Below, piece by piece: positions 44,230 through 53,817 of a stretch of DNA of 64,000 bases (its first letter is position 1; each line of letters opens with the position of its first letter). Location: positions 124,001-188,000 of the forward strand of contig CAVRYN010000022.1 of assembly GCA_963725505.1 (NCBI GenBank). The letters run 5' to 3'. The notes beneath the pieces were generated by a model. The model did not search any database and was not told where the DNA came from. It worked only from the letters and a program-made list of their open reading frames with translations. A program made the translations under genes and the position numbers. The stretch comes from Udaeobacter sp963725505 (GTDB taxonomy: Bacteria > Verrucomicrobiota > Verrucomicrobiia > Chthoniobacterales > UBA10450).

Positions 44230-44411
44230 CAAGAATCTCGCGACCCTGCGCACCGATGCGCCGCTCTTCAAGAAGGTCGAGACGCTGCGCTGGCGCGGTG
44301 CGACGCCGGCATTCGCGGCCTGGGCGGATCGGATGGAAGCGCCGCGGCTGCTCGAGCGTTGCGACCGCGTAAAGCTGCGCCACGCGGCACGCAAGGCTGC
44401 GGGCCAATGAC

Positions 44412-44744
44412 GATGGGCTTCACTTTGCGAATGCGAAGCACTGTGAGCAGCCTCTTCCACCAAACTGCTGGTTGTTGGGGTTTAAAAGTGCCGGCGTAGC
44501 CAAAGATCGTTCGCTGGCTGCGAATATCGACGCAGATCGTGCGCTTATAAGTTTCAAAGAAATGCCAATTAGGCAGGTGGAGGCCAACCACGACGCGCTC
44601 AACGTCGCGCGTGGGGAAATCGGCGGTCTTGCCGTGGAGCGAGCCACCCTCATAAATGACTTCGAGGGTGGTCAAAACCCTGTGCTCCTCGACATTGTCG
44701 AGTTCGACGGATTCATCTGGGAACCAGGCCGCAATCGCCGTCAT
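44412..44744 (-). CDS. hypothetical protein, 3' end uncertain
   Basis: Start ATG 44744 overlaps the stop of the preceding gene (ATGA). Reads MTAIAAWFPDESVELDNVEE, HRVLTTLEVIYEGGSLHGKT, VERVVVGLHLPNWHFFETYK and on to IRKVKPIVIGPQ. The open frame then runs on into the exonuclease relic's opposite strand to 44268; that part looks like non-coding read-through, so the gene probably lost its stop at the junction near 44411. No family recognised. Confidence 0.45.
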
Positions 44745-44971
44745 TGACTTGAAAAATCTCCTTTCCTGGCGTTGGATCCCCTTCGCGTGAAAGTATCGAG
44801 CTGTTCCGTGAGACGCGCCTCGTAAGAATCACACATGGGGGATTCGCCATTTGGCTCGACCCATTCGGGATGTTGGATCCGCAGATCGTCGTGAATCTGA
44901 TGCCGGAGTTCGGTGTAAGTGTGGATTTGGTGAGGCGCGGCCATTGACTTGGTGCGACTAACGAATTTCAT
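44741..44971 (-). CDS. hypothetical protein (first of a coupled pair)
   Basis: ATG 44971 (MKFVSRTKSMAAPHQIHTY) is preferred. Residues AAPHQIHTYTELRHQIHDDL, RIQHPEWVEPNGESPMCDSY and EARLTEQLDTF look conserved, with Cys, His and Trp. 76 residues, soluble. Stop overlaps the next start by four bases. Operator copy 45219 lies 248 bp upstream. No family recognised. Confidence 0.5.
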   Translation of the reverse strand: MKFVSRTKSMAAPHQIHTYTELRHQIHDDLRIQHPEWVEPNGESPMCDSYEARLTEQLDTFTRRGSNARKGDFSSQ

Positions 44972-45218
44972 AAACCGCCTTTCATTTGGGGTTGACTGCT
45001 CCAAATCCGCGCGGAACGAGGAACCATCTTCACGGGGCGCTTTCAACAGCTGCCTCGCTTCAGGTGACTCGGGGCTCCAGTTGAATCTGGAGATCGCGCA
45101 AGCGGTGTCTCAGCGAAGGTTAAGCCTTTCAACCACCCTTTCACCCGGTCGAAAGTGCGTTGAGGCGTCGGATGACGTAATCAGGGATGATTTTGCCACC
45201 AGTGCCGCGAGCCGCAAA

Positions 45219-45236
45219 TAGGACTTTAGTCCTATG
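45219..45236. promoter_or_regulatory. palindromic operator, copy 10 (perfect)
   Basis: ATAGGACTTTAGTCCTAT, a perfect 18-bp inverted repeat. Upstream of the minus-strand pair at 44412-44971; no plus-strand gene within 300 bp. The flanks 44972-45218 and 45237-45640 contain no gene I can support. Confidence 0.7.
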
Positions 45237-45649
45237 CGTTTAGGGAGCCGCAAAAGACGGCAGGGGGATCGGCGAAATCGCCAGATGTTTTTGAAGCACC
45301 CAGGGGTCAAGCCCGTCTTTTTGGAGAAGGCAGCATGAGTGAACGGCTGAAAACTTTGCGTAGTCGATTGCGATAGCCGCCCTGCTGCTCACCCAGCGCG
45401 CCCAATGATAGGATACCTCGCCAAGTTCTGGTCGGTGCAGTTTTTGGGCTGACAAAATTCCCAAATGTCCAGGCTAAATTCATTTGCGTTTCTTTCTATC
45501 TATCCACCATAACAATAGAAAGATCGCAATAGGTAACCCTACCCAAAATAAAATTGCCTGATAACCGTAAAGTAGCCAAGCGAGATTCATTGGTAATCGC
45601 GTTGCTCCGTCGAGTCTATATCACATTGTCATTGGTGTGGAGATTAAAA

Positions 45650-45800
45650 ACCGGCATGATTCATCGTGTGAAGTACTGGGAAATAATCGCTGACAAGCTC
45701 AGCAAAACCGGATGCAGTTGGGGCTGTGTTTCAGCGATTAATTCTTGCGGGCGAACAAGAGTGCCCTTGAAGTTGCCAAGCAGTCCGCCTTCAACAGTCC
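45650..45800 (+). pseudogene. decayed small conserved protein gene
   Basis: The frame reads RVKYWEIIADKLSKTGCSWG, then CVSAINSCGRTR before losing similarity. This is the front of a common small protein (xWEVIADNLxKAGWSWGxVSAxDxxGRTIWIxDAH). The second half is frameshifted and lost. Confidence 0.5.
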
Positions 45801-45964
45801 GCCACTGTGCAAGATCGCTTGGCCTTACGCGCGGGTGGAATCTGTTTCGAATTTGACCACGACCATCCAGGTCCATGGGCGAACGGCATTGAATCTGCCC
45901 TGTCCGGTAATTGAGTATCTTATTCCCCCGCGCAACAGCGAACCTGAAGGCGGATCTTCGCAAC

Positions 45965-46609
45965 TCACGACTGCTCGGGTGATGTGGGCAACACCGAGAC
46001 TGTTTTCCAATTGAAGGCAATGGCGAGCATGCGAAAGACAAAGCAACAGCCAATCGCCAGCAATGCTGCCGTTGCTGCCGATATCTTGAAGTACAAGATG
46101 AGCAACGTAAACAGGCTTGCTCCAATCAAGGCGGCGAGCACGTAGAGCTGTCCCGGTTTGAACAGGAGCGGTTCGTCGCGCACCAGCACATCGCGCAACA
46201 GCCCGCCGCCGCAGGCAGTCACGACGCCGATCATGATCGCGGTCAGAATCGGGAGCTGGGCGTTGAGCGCGTGCTCAACACCAACGACCGCGTAACAACC
46301 CAACCCAAGCGCATCGGCAAACAGAAAGGCAGTTTGCAAACGAGCGATGTGATTGCGAAACAAAGCCGCGGCAATACAGCCGATAATAACAACAGCAAGA
46401 TAACGCCCATCGCTCATCGCAATGGGCGGTCCGTGTTGAATGAAAATGCCGTCACGAATCAAACCGCCGCCCACTCCGCTCACCAGCGCCAGCACGAACA
46501 AGCCGATCACGTCATAGTGCCGGCGAATCGCGAGCAAGGCGCCGGTCATGGCGTAGAGGCATGTCGCGCCTAGATCGATGTAAATCGGAAGTGCGAACTG
46601 GCTGCTCAT
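45965..46609 (-). CDS. TRIC-type cation channel family protein (YadS-like)
   Basis: 214 residues with seven membrane helices and two repeated halves, each with the Gly-rich turn: SGVGGGLIRDGIFI and TACGGGLLRDVLVR. This is the UPF0126/TRIC family of trimeric monovalent cation channels. A perfect hairpin at 46610-46630 covers its ribosome site, so translation may be conditional. Confidence 0.87.
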   Translation of the reverse strand: MSSQFALPIYIDLGATCLYAMTGALLAIRRHYDVIGLFVLALVSGVGGGLIRDGIFIQHGPPIAMSDGRYLAVVIIGCIAAALFRNHIARLQTAFLFADALGLGCYAVVGVEHALNAQLPILTAIMIGVVTACGGGLLRDVLVRDEPLLFKPGQLYVLAALIGASLFTLLILYFKISAATAALLAIGCCFVFRMLAIAFNWKTVSVLPTSPEQS

Positions 46610-46630
46610 AACCAGGGATCCTCCCTGGTT
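46610..46630 (-). promoter_or_regulatory. hairpin masking the Shine-Dalgarno of the TRIC gene
   Basis: On the minus strand AACCAGGGA gga TCCCTGGTT, a perfect 9-bp stem with a three-base loop, ending directly before the ATG. GGGAGGA, the only ribosome site, lies in the stem and loop. RNA thermometer- or riboregulator-like, by structure only. Confidence 0.5.
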
Positions 46631-46699
46631 GTCGCGCGTAGCTCGGATGAAGGTGAATGTCCACCAGGTGAGGCCGCACTGCGGATCTCCGAAATCGAG

Positions 46700-46831
46700 C
46701 TAATGAAGACTGTCAACATCTGGAGAGTCGAAGAAGGGCGGATCAGACGGGTGCTGCTTTGACGAGCGATCGGATGCACAGCCGCCGAGAAGCAGCACTG
46801 AAAGTACAAAGAATAAAGTAGTCGTTCTCAC
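46700..46831 (-). CDS. small lipoprotein
   Basis: GTG 46831 (VRTTTLFFVLSVLLLGGC) starts a lipoprotein signal with lipobox LLGGC; the mature part is ASDRSSKQHPSDPPFFDSPD and VDSLH. 43 residues. It sits between an AspT gene and the TRIC gene on the same strand. No family; ATG upstream is also possible. Confidence 0.45.
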   Translation of the reverse strand: MRTTTLFFVLSVLLLGGCASDRSSKQHPSDPPFFDSPDVDSLH

Positions 46832-46883
46832 TTTACGCCAAGAATAGCCTAATGCCCGCACCCCATGTTGGCCCGGGACCACC

Positions 46884-48569
46884 CTACGTCATCATGGCAA
46901 CCAAAACTGGCCCCCATGCCGTGAGCACGATATTGCCAATCGCGTAGGGCACGGTGTAGCCGAGAGCCGGGAGGTCGCTCTCCGCCTCTTCCTGGACCGC
47001 GCGAAGCGCAGCGGTGATCGTCCCTGCGCCGCAACAAGCACCCAGGACAATGACCGGATTCATCCTCAACACATAACGACCGAACAAGATAGACACCGCG
47101 TGCGGTAGAATCGCGATCACAAGGCCGACGAAGACCAGGCTGATCCCCGACTTCTGGAGCCCCGAAAAAAAGCTGGGCCCTGCGGCAAGCCCGACGCAGG
47201 CCATGAAGACGGTCAAACCCACAGTGTCAAAAATCCACATGGCGGACCCTGGGATCCGACCGAATGTCGGGCTAACCGCGCGCAGCCAGCCGAATACCAA
47301 ACCCATGATCAACGCGCCCCCGCTGGCGGTGAGCGTGAGTGGCAACCCGGCAACTGTAACAGTGAGCAATCCCATGAAACCGCCGAGGACGATTCCCAAA
47401 CCGACGAAGATCATGTCTGTCATCACAGTCTGGCGATCGGCGTAGCCGAGGTCCTTGGCCGCCCGCTCGACGTCGCGCGTAGCTCCGACGAGAGTCAGTA
47501 CATCGCCGCGCTCCACCTGCGTCGCGGGAGAGAACGGCATCGATTCGCCAAGCCTGGTAAGCTTCTTCAAAAACACTCCCCGGGCGAACTCCATGGCCGC
47601 CAGATCTACAATAGTTTTGCCGACGTGAGACTTGTTGGTGATCACCACGTCGAGCACCTCGATCGGAAAACTCAGGAGTTCCTTGTCATTTACTTCTGCC
47701 CCGATCTCTTCCCCGCGGACGGTATGCAGTTCCGAGCGCGTCAGGACCGCGATGACGTCACCCTCGCGAACTACCGTGTCTGGCTCGGGTTCGATGATCT
47801 TGCCCTCCCTGCGGATCCGAGAGATGAAGACGCGAGCTTCTTTGGGGCGCGCCTCGAGTTCGCCCACATTTCGATTGATCAAATTCGGGTTTGTGACCTG
47901 GTAGGCGCGAACCGCCAGGGCCTGGTAGGCTGACGTAGTCTCAGGCTCGCCACCGCCTGAGGCTGCGATCTTCGCGCGGAGCTTTCGGGCCTCCTCCTTC
48001 AGATCGACGCGCATTAGCTTCGGACCCACGTTCGGGAGAAACCAGACGATAAACGCCGTGCCGATAAGATAAGTGACGGCGTAAGCTACCGGGATGTTAT
48101 TGATTAGGCTGGTTTTGTCCGCGTCCGGTATGCTGGCCACGCGATTGATAGCGTCGCTGGCGGTTCCAATGACCGTCGATTCCGTGAATGCACCGGCCAG
48201 CATACCAGCTGCCGTGCCCACGTCGTAACCGAGGAGTTTCGCAGCGGTATACGCGGCGATCAGGCACGTGACGCAGAGGACGAGCGTGATGGCAAGCTGC
48301 GGCAACGCATCCTTCTTTAGCGCGCGGAAGAACTGAGGTCCGACCTTGTAGCCAGTGGTGAAGAGAAAGAGATCAAAGAAGACATACTTTACCACGGCGG
48401 GAACCTGGATGTTCATTTGCCCGATCGCGACTCCGGCGAGCAGCGTGCCCACGGCGGTGCCCAGGCTGAACGTCCCGATCTTAAGGCGGCCGATGAAGAA
48501 GCCGATCGCCAAGGTTAAAAAGACCGCGAGTTCCTGATGCTCCCTAAGGGCTTGGGTGAGATAATTCAT
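46884..48569 (-). CDS. AspT-type antiporter (aspartate:alanine exchanger family), copy 1
   Basis: 561 residues of the AspT/YbjL/YidE family: two membrane halves of five helices each with a soluble middle. The opening TLAIGFFIGRLKIGTFSLGT and second half TLTASGGALIMGLVFGWLRA carry the family motif. Between them lie two TrkA-C (RCK-C) domains: RVFISRIRREGKIIEPEPD, TVVREGDVIAV and EVLDVVITNKSHVGKTIVDL. Exchanging aspartate for alanine consumes a proton when paired with a decarboxylase. It is the downstream member of the antiport island. Confidence 0.85.
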   Translation of the reverse strand: MNYLTQALREHQELAVFLTLAIGFFIGRLKIGTFSLGTAVGTLLAGVAIGQMNIQVPAVVKYVFFDLFLFTTGYKVGPQFFRALKKDALPQLAITLVLCVTCLIAAYTAAKLLGYDVGTAAGMLAGAFTESTVIGTASDAINRVASIPDADKTSLINNIPVAYAVTYLIGTAFIVWFLPNVGPKLMRVDLKEEARKLRAKIAASGGGEPETTSAYQALAVRAYQVTNPNLINRNVGELEARPKEARVFISRIRREGKIIEPEPDTVVREGDVIAVLTRSELHTVRGEEIGAEVNDKELLSFPIEVLDVVITNKSHVGKTIVDLAAMEFARGVFLKKLTRLGESMPFSPATQVERGDVLTLVGATRDVERAAKDLGYADRQTVMTDMIFVGLGIVLGGFMGLLTVTVAGLPLTLTASGGALIMGLVFGWLRAVSPTFGRIPGSAMWIFDTVGLTVFMACVGLAAGPSFFSGLQKSGISLVFVGLVIAILPHAVSILFGRYVLRMNPVIVLGACCGAGTITAALRAVQEEAESDLPALGYTVPYAIGNIVLTAWGPVLVAMMT

Positions 48570-48650
48570 GGTAGGGCTGTCTTTGCAAGGTGTTTGTTAA
48601 TCACAGAAGTCGCAGGATGTGATCGACGTTCCTCCATGTTAGTCAGCTTG

Positions 48651-50168
48651 TTAGAACTTGATCACGTAGTTACAAATCGCTCGGAAATCGGTGAGATTGT
48701 CGACGTTCCCTCCAAACTGCTGGACGACCGCATAGCGCAGACGCAGAGACAAGCCCTCCAGAACGCCTTTTTTGGGGCCCCACTGGAGATTGAAATCGAA
48801 CTCGTTCTGCCGATACTGGCTCGCGGAATCCGGGTCGGTGCCAAACACCGCCAAGGCATAGGCATTCAGCCCTTTGACCCAGGGAAAGTCATAACCAACC
48901 CGGAAAAGAAACGCGCCCTCACCCGCTCGATTGAAATCTTGAACCTGAACACTGGTATAGCCGGGATAGCCGCTCCACGGGTTCTGCAGGTTGGCATTCC
49001 CCCAAGCTTGCGTGAAAGCCGCAGTAAACAGCGCGTTGCGGATAGGCAGTTCTACTTTGACGCCGAATTGATGGCCCGAGAAACTGTGGCCCTGCAACAG
49101 GTTGTCACCGACACTACCCTGGTCGACGTACTGCCCAGCGAACCTGAGCCGCCAGTCGGTGGCTAGCGGGAGTTCGAAACCCGTTTGGGCATATGCGATA
49201 TTGATGATGTCGTCGCTGTAATAGTCGATCGCACCAATGTTAAATTTTCCTTTCTCGTAGATGGCCCCGGCTGCCCACACGCCTCTATTAGCATTAGCGC
49301 CCGCGTCTTCTGCCATCGAGACAAATTCGCTGTCATTTTGCGCTTTGATTTTGTCGAAATATCCAAGTCCGTACTTGATAGCCGCGACGTCCTGAGCCGG
49401 GGTTGGCGTCGGGACTGCAACCTCTTTTCCATCTTTGCTCAGGCCTATGCCGTCCGCAGGCATGCTGGCGTCTCCGCTGCTCGTGCCCAGCTCATAGCGG
49501 CCCTGCAAAACGACCGCCTCAAACGTATTTGGCGTCATGCGGGTGTCGTTGCGGTTGATAAAAGGCGTGTCGTAGCCCTTGGCTCCGACATTAATGTTCA
49601 AGCCCTTCATGATCTGGAGATCGGCGTAGAATTCGCCCAGGACCGTATAGCCATTCTGCCCGGGCGCCAGGAGGCCGGTTCCATCCCTGTCGTCAGGGGC
49701 ATATATCGGATTGGAAGTGTAAACCGTAGCTCCGAACGCAATATGGTTGAAAAAGTAACCGGTCTTCGCTCCCAACCACCCGCCGATGGCCCACGCCTGT
49801 TTCTCTGCGCCACTGAAGTCGCTGCGATCGAAGTAGAAGGTGCGGAAGTTGAGTTCGAACTTCGTGTCTTTCAGGGCGGCTAGGAAAGCTCCGGGTTTTT
49901 CCACGCGTCCTTGCGGCACATTAAATGACTCATCGAGGGTCGTCGCGCCTTGGTTGGTAGATGTTAGCGCGGGGTCAGTGGAAGCGACTTGCTCCACCGT
50001 TAGGACGGGAGGGACTTGCGTCACCGCCAGGGAGAGATCAGACGGGGCAGCCATCCAGATATCTATCCCCTTCTCCTGCTGGCCGAGGGCGGTACCTGTG
50101 CCGCTCAACACCGCCAGTAGTGCCACTGCGGTGCATGCGTAGTCACGAAGAGAAGTTCGTATGCTCAT
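48651..50168 (-). CDS. OprD-like outer-membrane porin
   Basis: Signal peptide (MSIRTSLRDYACTAVALL..ALG), then a beta-barrel of about 18 strands: FELNFRTFYFDRSDF, WAIGGWLGAKTGYFFNHIAF, GATVYTSNPIYAPDDRDGTG, and a closing Phe (NYVIKF). The family passes basic amino acids and small nutrients through the outer membrane. Between an AspT gene and the aspartate decarboxylase on the same strand, so it may feed that pathway. 505 residues. Confidence 0.8.
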   Translation of the reverse strand: MSIRTSLRDYACTAVALLAVLSGTGTALGQQEKGIDIWMAAPSDLSLAVTQVPPVLTVEQVASTDPALTSTNQGATTLDESFNVPQGRVEKPGAFLAALKDTKFELNFRTFYFDRSDFSGAEKQAWAIGGWLGAKTGYFFNHIAFGATVYTSNPIYAPDDRDGTGLLAPGQNGYTVLGEFYADLQIMKGLNINVGAKGYDTPFINRNDTRMTPNTFEAVVLQGRYELGTSSGDASMPADGIGLSKDGKEVAVPTPTPAQDVAAIKYGLGYFDKIKAQNDSEFVSMAEDAGANANRGVWAAGAIYEKGKFNIGAIDYYSDDIINIAYAQTGFELPLATDWRLRFAGQYVDQGSVGDNLLQGHSFSGHQFGVKVELPIRNALFTAAFTQAWGNANLQNPWSGYPGYTSVQVQDFNRAGEGAFLFRVGYDFPWVKGLNAYALAVFGTDPDSASQYRQNEFDFNLQWGPKKGVLEGLSLRLRYAVVQQFGGNVDNLTDFRAICNYVIKF

Positions 50169-50287
50169 AATGGTTTGCCGGGGCTGGCCTTCACCGGAGC
50201 CTGTTAGCGTTGGCTTTCTCCCCGTCAGGGGTAATATTTTTTGTCTTTCCTTTCTATTTGCGACAGTAGCATCGCGAAGTAACCGAA

Positions 50288-51995
50288 CTAGCGTTTCGCT
50301 CGTGTCGGGGCTGGTGGGGCACTTTTGCCTGTAGCTGCCTCATAAGCCTGCCTGTATCCGCGCGCGATGGCGCGTACCGCCCGACCGATGTCGTCGTAGA
50401 CATGATTCTCCAGGTTTGCGAAGGATATGCGCACCGACCAATCGGGAGCGGCAAAGCCGCCGCCGTTGAGCAGGACGATGCCGTGGTCCTCGGCCAGCCG
50501 GAACACGATGTCGAGCGGGTGCACGTTCGCCTTCATCCACTTGACGACGTCCTCGCCCAGGTACTTGCGGGCAAAAAACTCGAAATCGATCAGGCCGTAG
50601 TAGTAATCGAAGTACTCGTTAGGTCCGACTTCGATGTCCAGTCCTTCGATCGTTGCCTCGACCCGCTTCTTGCAAATGCCGATGCAGGCTTTCTGATAGG
50701 CCTTCTTTTCGTCCATCAGCTCGCTGAGCGAGAACAGTGTCATCATGACCTGCTGCGGAAGTGACAGCCCGGCCGTGTGATTGAGCGCGATGTCGCGGCT
50801 GTCGGCAACGATGCGGTCGATGAAAGCGAACTTGCGCGGCTCGAGGGTGAGCCCGCCGTAGCGCTTGTCCAGCAGTTTCTTGATCGGCTCGGGATGCGCA
50901 GCGATCATCTTGTCGAAGATGTTGTCCTCATAAACCGCGATCGTTCCGAGCCGCCACCCGGTGCAGCCGAAGTACTTGCTGTACGAGTAGACGCCGATCG
51001 TGTTCTCCGGGAACTCTCCCATCAGCGAACGGAAGCCCGGGACGAACGTGCCATAGACGTCGTCGGTCAGAAGGATCAGATCCGGCCGTTTCTTGAGCAC
51101 GTCGCCGATTTTCTTAATCGTGTCTGGAGAAAGCGCGACAGCGAACGGATTGCCAGGATTGACGATAAAGAACGCCTTGATCTTCGGGTCGAGGAGCTTT
51201 TTGATCTCTTCATCCGGGTACTGAAACTGAGCCTCCTGCTTCGCATGCACCTCGATGTAGTGGAGGTCGTAGTCCTCCAGATGCGCCATCTCCAGGTAGG
51301 GCGTGAAGATCGGTACCCCGAGCGCGATCGTGTCGCCGGGATTGAGAATCCGGTTGCTTTTTAGCGACTTGAAAATGTAACACATGGCGGCGGTGCCGCC
51401 CTCGACCGCGTAGATCTTGAACTTGCCTTCCGGCCGCGGGTTTCCGCACATGGCCCATTGCAGGTACTCGTGAACGATCTGTTCGTTGTGCACCAGTATG
51501 CGGTCTGGCACCGGGTAGTGATCGCCGATGATGGAATCCACCAACTCGTGCACGAACTTGTCGGGGTCGAAGCTGAACTTCTTCACGGCCCACGGCACCA
51601 TCGCCTGCAGAAAGGGCGCCCCCGGCATGTCGTTGTGTTTCGAGAGCCAGGCTTCAAGACGGCCGGCTATTCCCGATGCGCTGGGCATCCCGCCCACGCC
51701 GGGTGGCAGGTCGAGCACCCGCTTGCTCTCAGTGACCGCGAACTGCCCGAGGAGGAAGAACGCTTCGCGCGGCTCAGTGGCGACCCAGTTTGGGTTGCCA
51801 CGACCGGCGTTCAGGTACGACAGGGAATTTTCCAGCGCCGTTTTCGATGCCACTTTTTGGACGAAATCCTTGATCTCGAACGGACCGAGTTTGTCGAACT
51901 CTTTCAGTTTCGCAGTATCTGATAATGGGCGACTGCCACGATGAGCTTGTCCGTTAGCTTTCGCAGCCCGAGAGGGTTTGCTTGTTTGTTGTCAT
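50288..51995 (-). CDS. aspD: bifunctional aspartate aminotransferase / L-aspartate 4-decarboxylase
   Basis: A large fold-type I PLP enzyme converting L-aspartate to L-alanine and CO2, consuming a proton. Recognised by LNAGRGNPNWVATEPREAFF, VNPGNPF, the PLP Lys in YSYSKYFGCTGWRLG and FAAPDWSVRISFANLEN. The start is at ATG 51995 (MTTNK). One extra base at 51980 separates it from the following frame (KPSRAAKANGQAHRG, then SDTAKLKEFDKLGPFEIKDF), which is typical AspD N-terminus. Corrected length is about 568 residues. The next upstream gene is an AspT; together they form the decarboxylation-antiport couple. Confidence 0.9.
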
Positions 51996-52035
51996 AGTTT
52001 TCTTTGTTGTTGAATCATGTTCGGAAAATGTTTTC

Positions 52036-53730
52036 TCACGAGAGTAACATGATGATGACCATGCCCCAGATGGTAAGCAGGGTGTTACCGACGGCGTAGG
52101 TCACGGTGTAGCCGAGCGCCGGGATCTGGCTCTTGGCCTGGTCGCAGACTAGGCCAAGCGATGCCGTCGTCGTGCGCGCCCCGGAAACGATGCCGAGGTT
52201 GAGCGCGTCGTGGAAGCGGAACACGTACTTCGCGACGAACATGCCGAGAACCAGCGGTACGGTGGTGGCGACCGCGCCCCACAGGAACAGACCGACGCCC
52301 TGCGTTTTCAGACCGTTGACGAAACCCGGGCCGGCGGAGATGCCGACGATGGCGATGAAGATGTTGAGGCCGACCGAGTTCATGAACCAGACGGTAGGCG
52401 TCGGAATACGCCCGAAGGACGGGCGCACCGAGCGCAGCCAGCCGCCGATGATTCCGGCGATCAGCGCGCCCCCGGCGGTCGACAGCGTGAGCGGCGCCCC
52501 GGCCACCTTGAAAACCAGCGCGCCAATCAGCGCGCCGACCACGATCGCCGCGCCAACGAACGCCATGTCGGTGACATCGGTCGGACGGTCGGCGACACCC
52601 AGCATCTTGGTGGCGGCGGCAATATCCTCCGTGCGGCCGACGAGGGTGAGCAAGTCGCCACGATTGACCTCGGTGCCCGGCAGGATGGGGATATCGGTGG
52701 CGGTAGCGCCGCGCGTGATCTTGCGCAGGAACACGCCGCGCGCCGCCGGGCGCGTCGCCAACTCCTCGAGCGTCTTGCCGTCGACCTCCTTGTTCGTCAC
52801 CAGGACGTCGACGCCCTCCACCGGCACGGCGAGCAGTTCGCGGTCCTCCACTTCGACCGCCGCTGCCCCGAGGATGTTCACCAGCACTTCGCGCTCGCCC
52901 GCGACCGCCACCACGTCGCCTTCCTTCAGGACGATGTCCGCGGTCGCATCCATGATCTCGCCCCCGCGCCGAATGCGCAGGATGAAAAGGCGCGCATCGG
53001 GCACCAGCGACTCAGCCTCGGCGACGCGCAGACCGACGGCCTTGCCACCCGGCTGCACCTTGTAGGCGCGTAACGCCCAGCGTGTCCAGGCCGTGCCCGG
53101 ACCGCCCAGCTGCTTCTTGCCGCCCCCATGTTTCTCCTCGTAGTCCTTGCAGGCGGCGACGAGATCGATGCCCAGCAGTTTCGGGCCGATAACGGCGATC
53201 ACGATCGCCGAGCCCATGGTGCCAAACATGTAGGTCACGGCATAGGCGATCGGCATCGAGTCGAGCAGGGCCTTGGCTTGATCGGGAGGCAGCCCCAGGC
53301 GGTTGATGGCGTCGGTCGAGAGCCCCATCGCGGCAGAGATCGTCTGCGAGCCCGAGTAGAGTCCGGCTGCGTAGCCGAGGTCGTAGCCGGCGAGCTTTGC
53401 GACCACCACGCAGGCGACCAGGCTGAATACGCACTGCACCACCGAGAAGATCGCCTGCGGCAGGCCGCTGCTGGCAATCCCGCGAACGAACTGCGGCCCG
53501 ACGGCATAGCCGACGGCGAACAAAAACATGAGGAACGAAAACGCCTTGAGCGGCTGGTTAACCGTGATCCCGATCTGCCCGATCACGACAGCGGCGATCA
53601 GGGTGGCGGTCACCGCCCCGAGGCCGATCCCCTTGTAGGTGAACTTGCCGAAGTAGTAACCCAAGGCGAGCGCGAGAAAAATCGCGATTTCCGGGTAGGT
53701 CTTAAGCGTCGTGAAGAACCAGTCAATCAT
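52036..53730 (-). CDS. aspT: AspT-type antiporter, copy 2
   Basis: ATG 53730 (MIDWFFTTLKTYPEIAIF), with AAGGAGC seven bases upstream; the 25-codon longer frame is not supported. Membrane halves TYKGIGLGAVTATLIAAVVI and APLTLSTAGGALIAGIIGGW, central TrkA-C domains (LFILRIRRGGEIMDATADIV, EGVDVLVTNKEVDGKTLEEL). Lies directly upstream of aspD on the same strand, the classic AspT-AspD pair. 564 residues. Confidence 0.92.
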   Translation of the reverse strand: MIDWFFTTLKTYPEIAIFLALALGYYFGKFTYKGIGLGAVTATLIAAVVIGQIGITVNQPLKAFSFLMFLFAVGYAVGPQFVRGIASSGLPQAIFSVVQCVFSLVACVVVAKLAGYDLGYAAGLYSGSQTISAAMGLSTDAINRLGLPPDQAKALLDSMPIAYAVTYMFGTMGSAIVIAVIGPKLLGIDLVAACKDYEEKHGGGKKQLGGPGTAWTRWALRAYKVQPGGKAVGLRVAEAESLVPDARLFILRIRRGGEIMDATADIVLKEGDVVAVAGEREVLVNILGAAAVEVEDRELLAVPVEGVDVLVTNKEVDGKTLEELATRPAARGVFLRKITRGATATDIPILPGTEVNRGDLLTLVGRTEDIAAATKMLGVADRPTDVTDMAFVGAAIVVGALIGALVFKVAGAPLTLSTAGGALIAGIIGGWLRSVRPSFGRIPTPTVWFMNSVGLNIFIAIVGISAGPGFVNGLKTQGVGLFLWGAVATTVPLVLGMFVAKYVFRFHDALNLGIVSGARTTTASLGLVCDQAKSQIPALGYTVTYAVGNTLLTIWGMVIIMLLS

Positions 53731-53817
53731 AGTTCGCTCCTTTTTTTGTCGGTTGGGCCGGGCGTTCGGATTCTTAGGATCATCAATTTCGTGAAGGAGT
53801 GTCAAGCCCGAATCAGG

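Larger units (their letters stand above)
43435..44410 (+). pseudogene. 5'-3' exonuclease gene, interrupted by palindromes and a nuclease unit
   Basis: The N-terminal part (43435-43812) is a PolA-type 5'-3' exonuclease: VIVHLVDGTYELFRHFYGLR, KGKDRPYGAVVGVLQTVLQM, ATYLGVATDHVIESFRNRLW, MGVVVWPMIELEA. Palindromes 3 and 4 add a 60-bp in-frame insertion (20 codons) after QMID. Then palindrome copy 5 supplies a TAA stop, and GIY-YIG unit 2 follows. The middle of the enzyme is lost. The C-terminal end NLATLRTDAPLFKKVETLRW and ATPAFAAWADRMEAPRLL resumes at about 44230 and stops at 44410. A disrupted gene. Confidence 0.75.
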
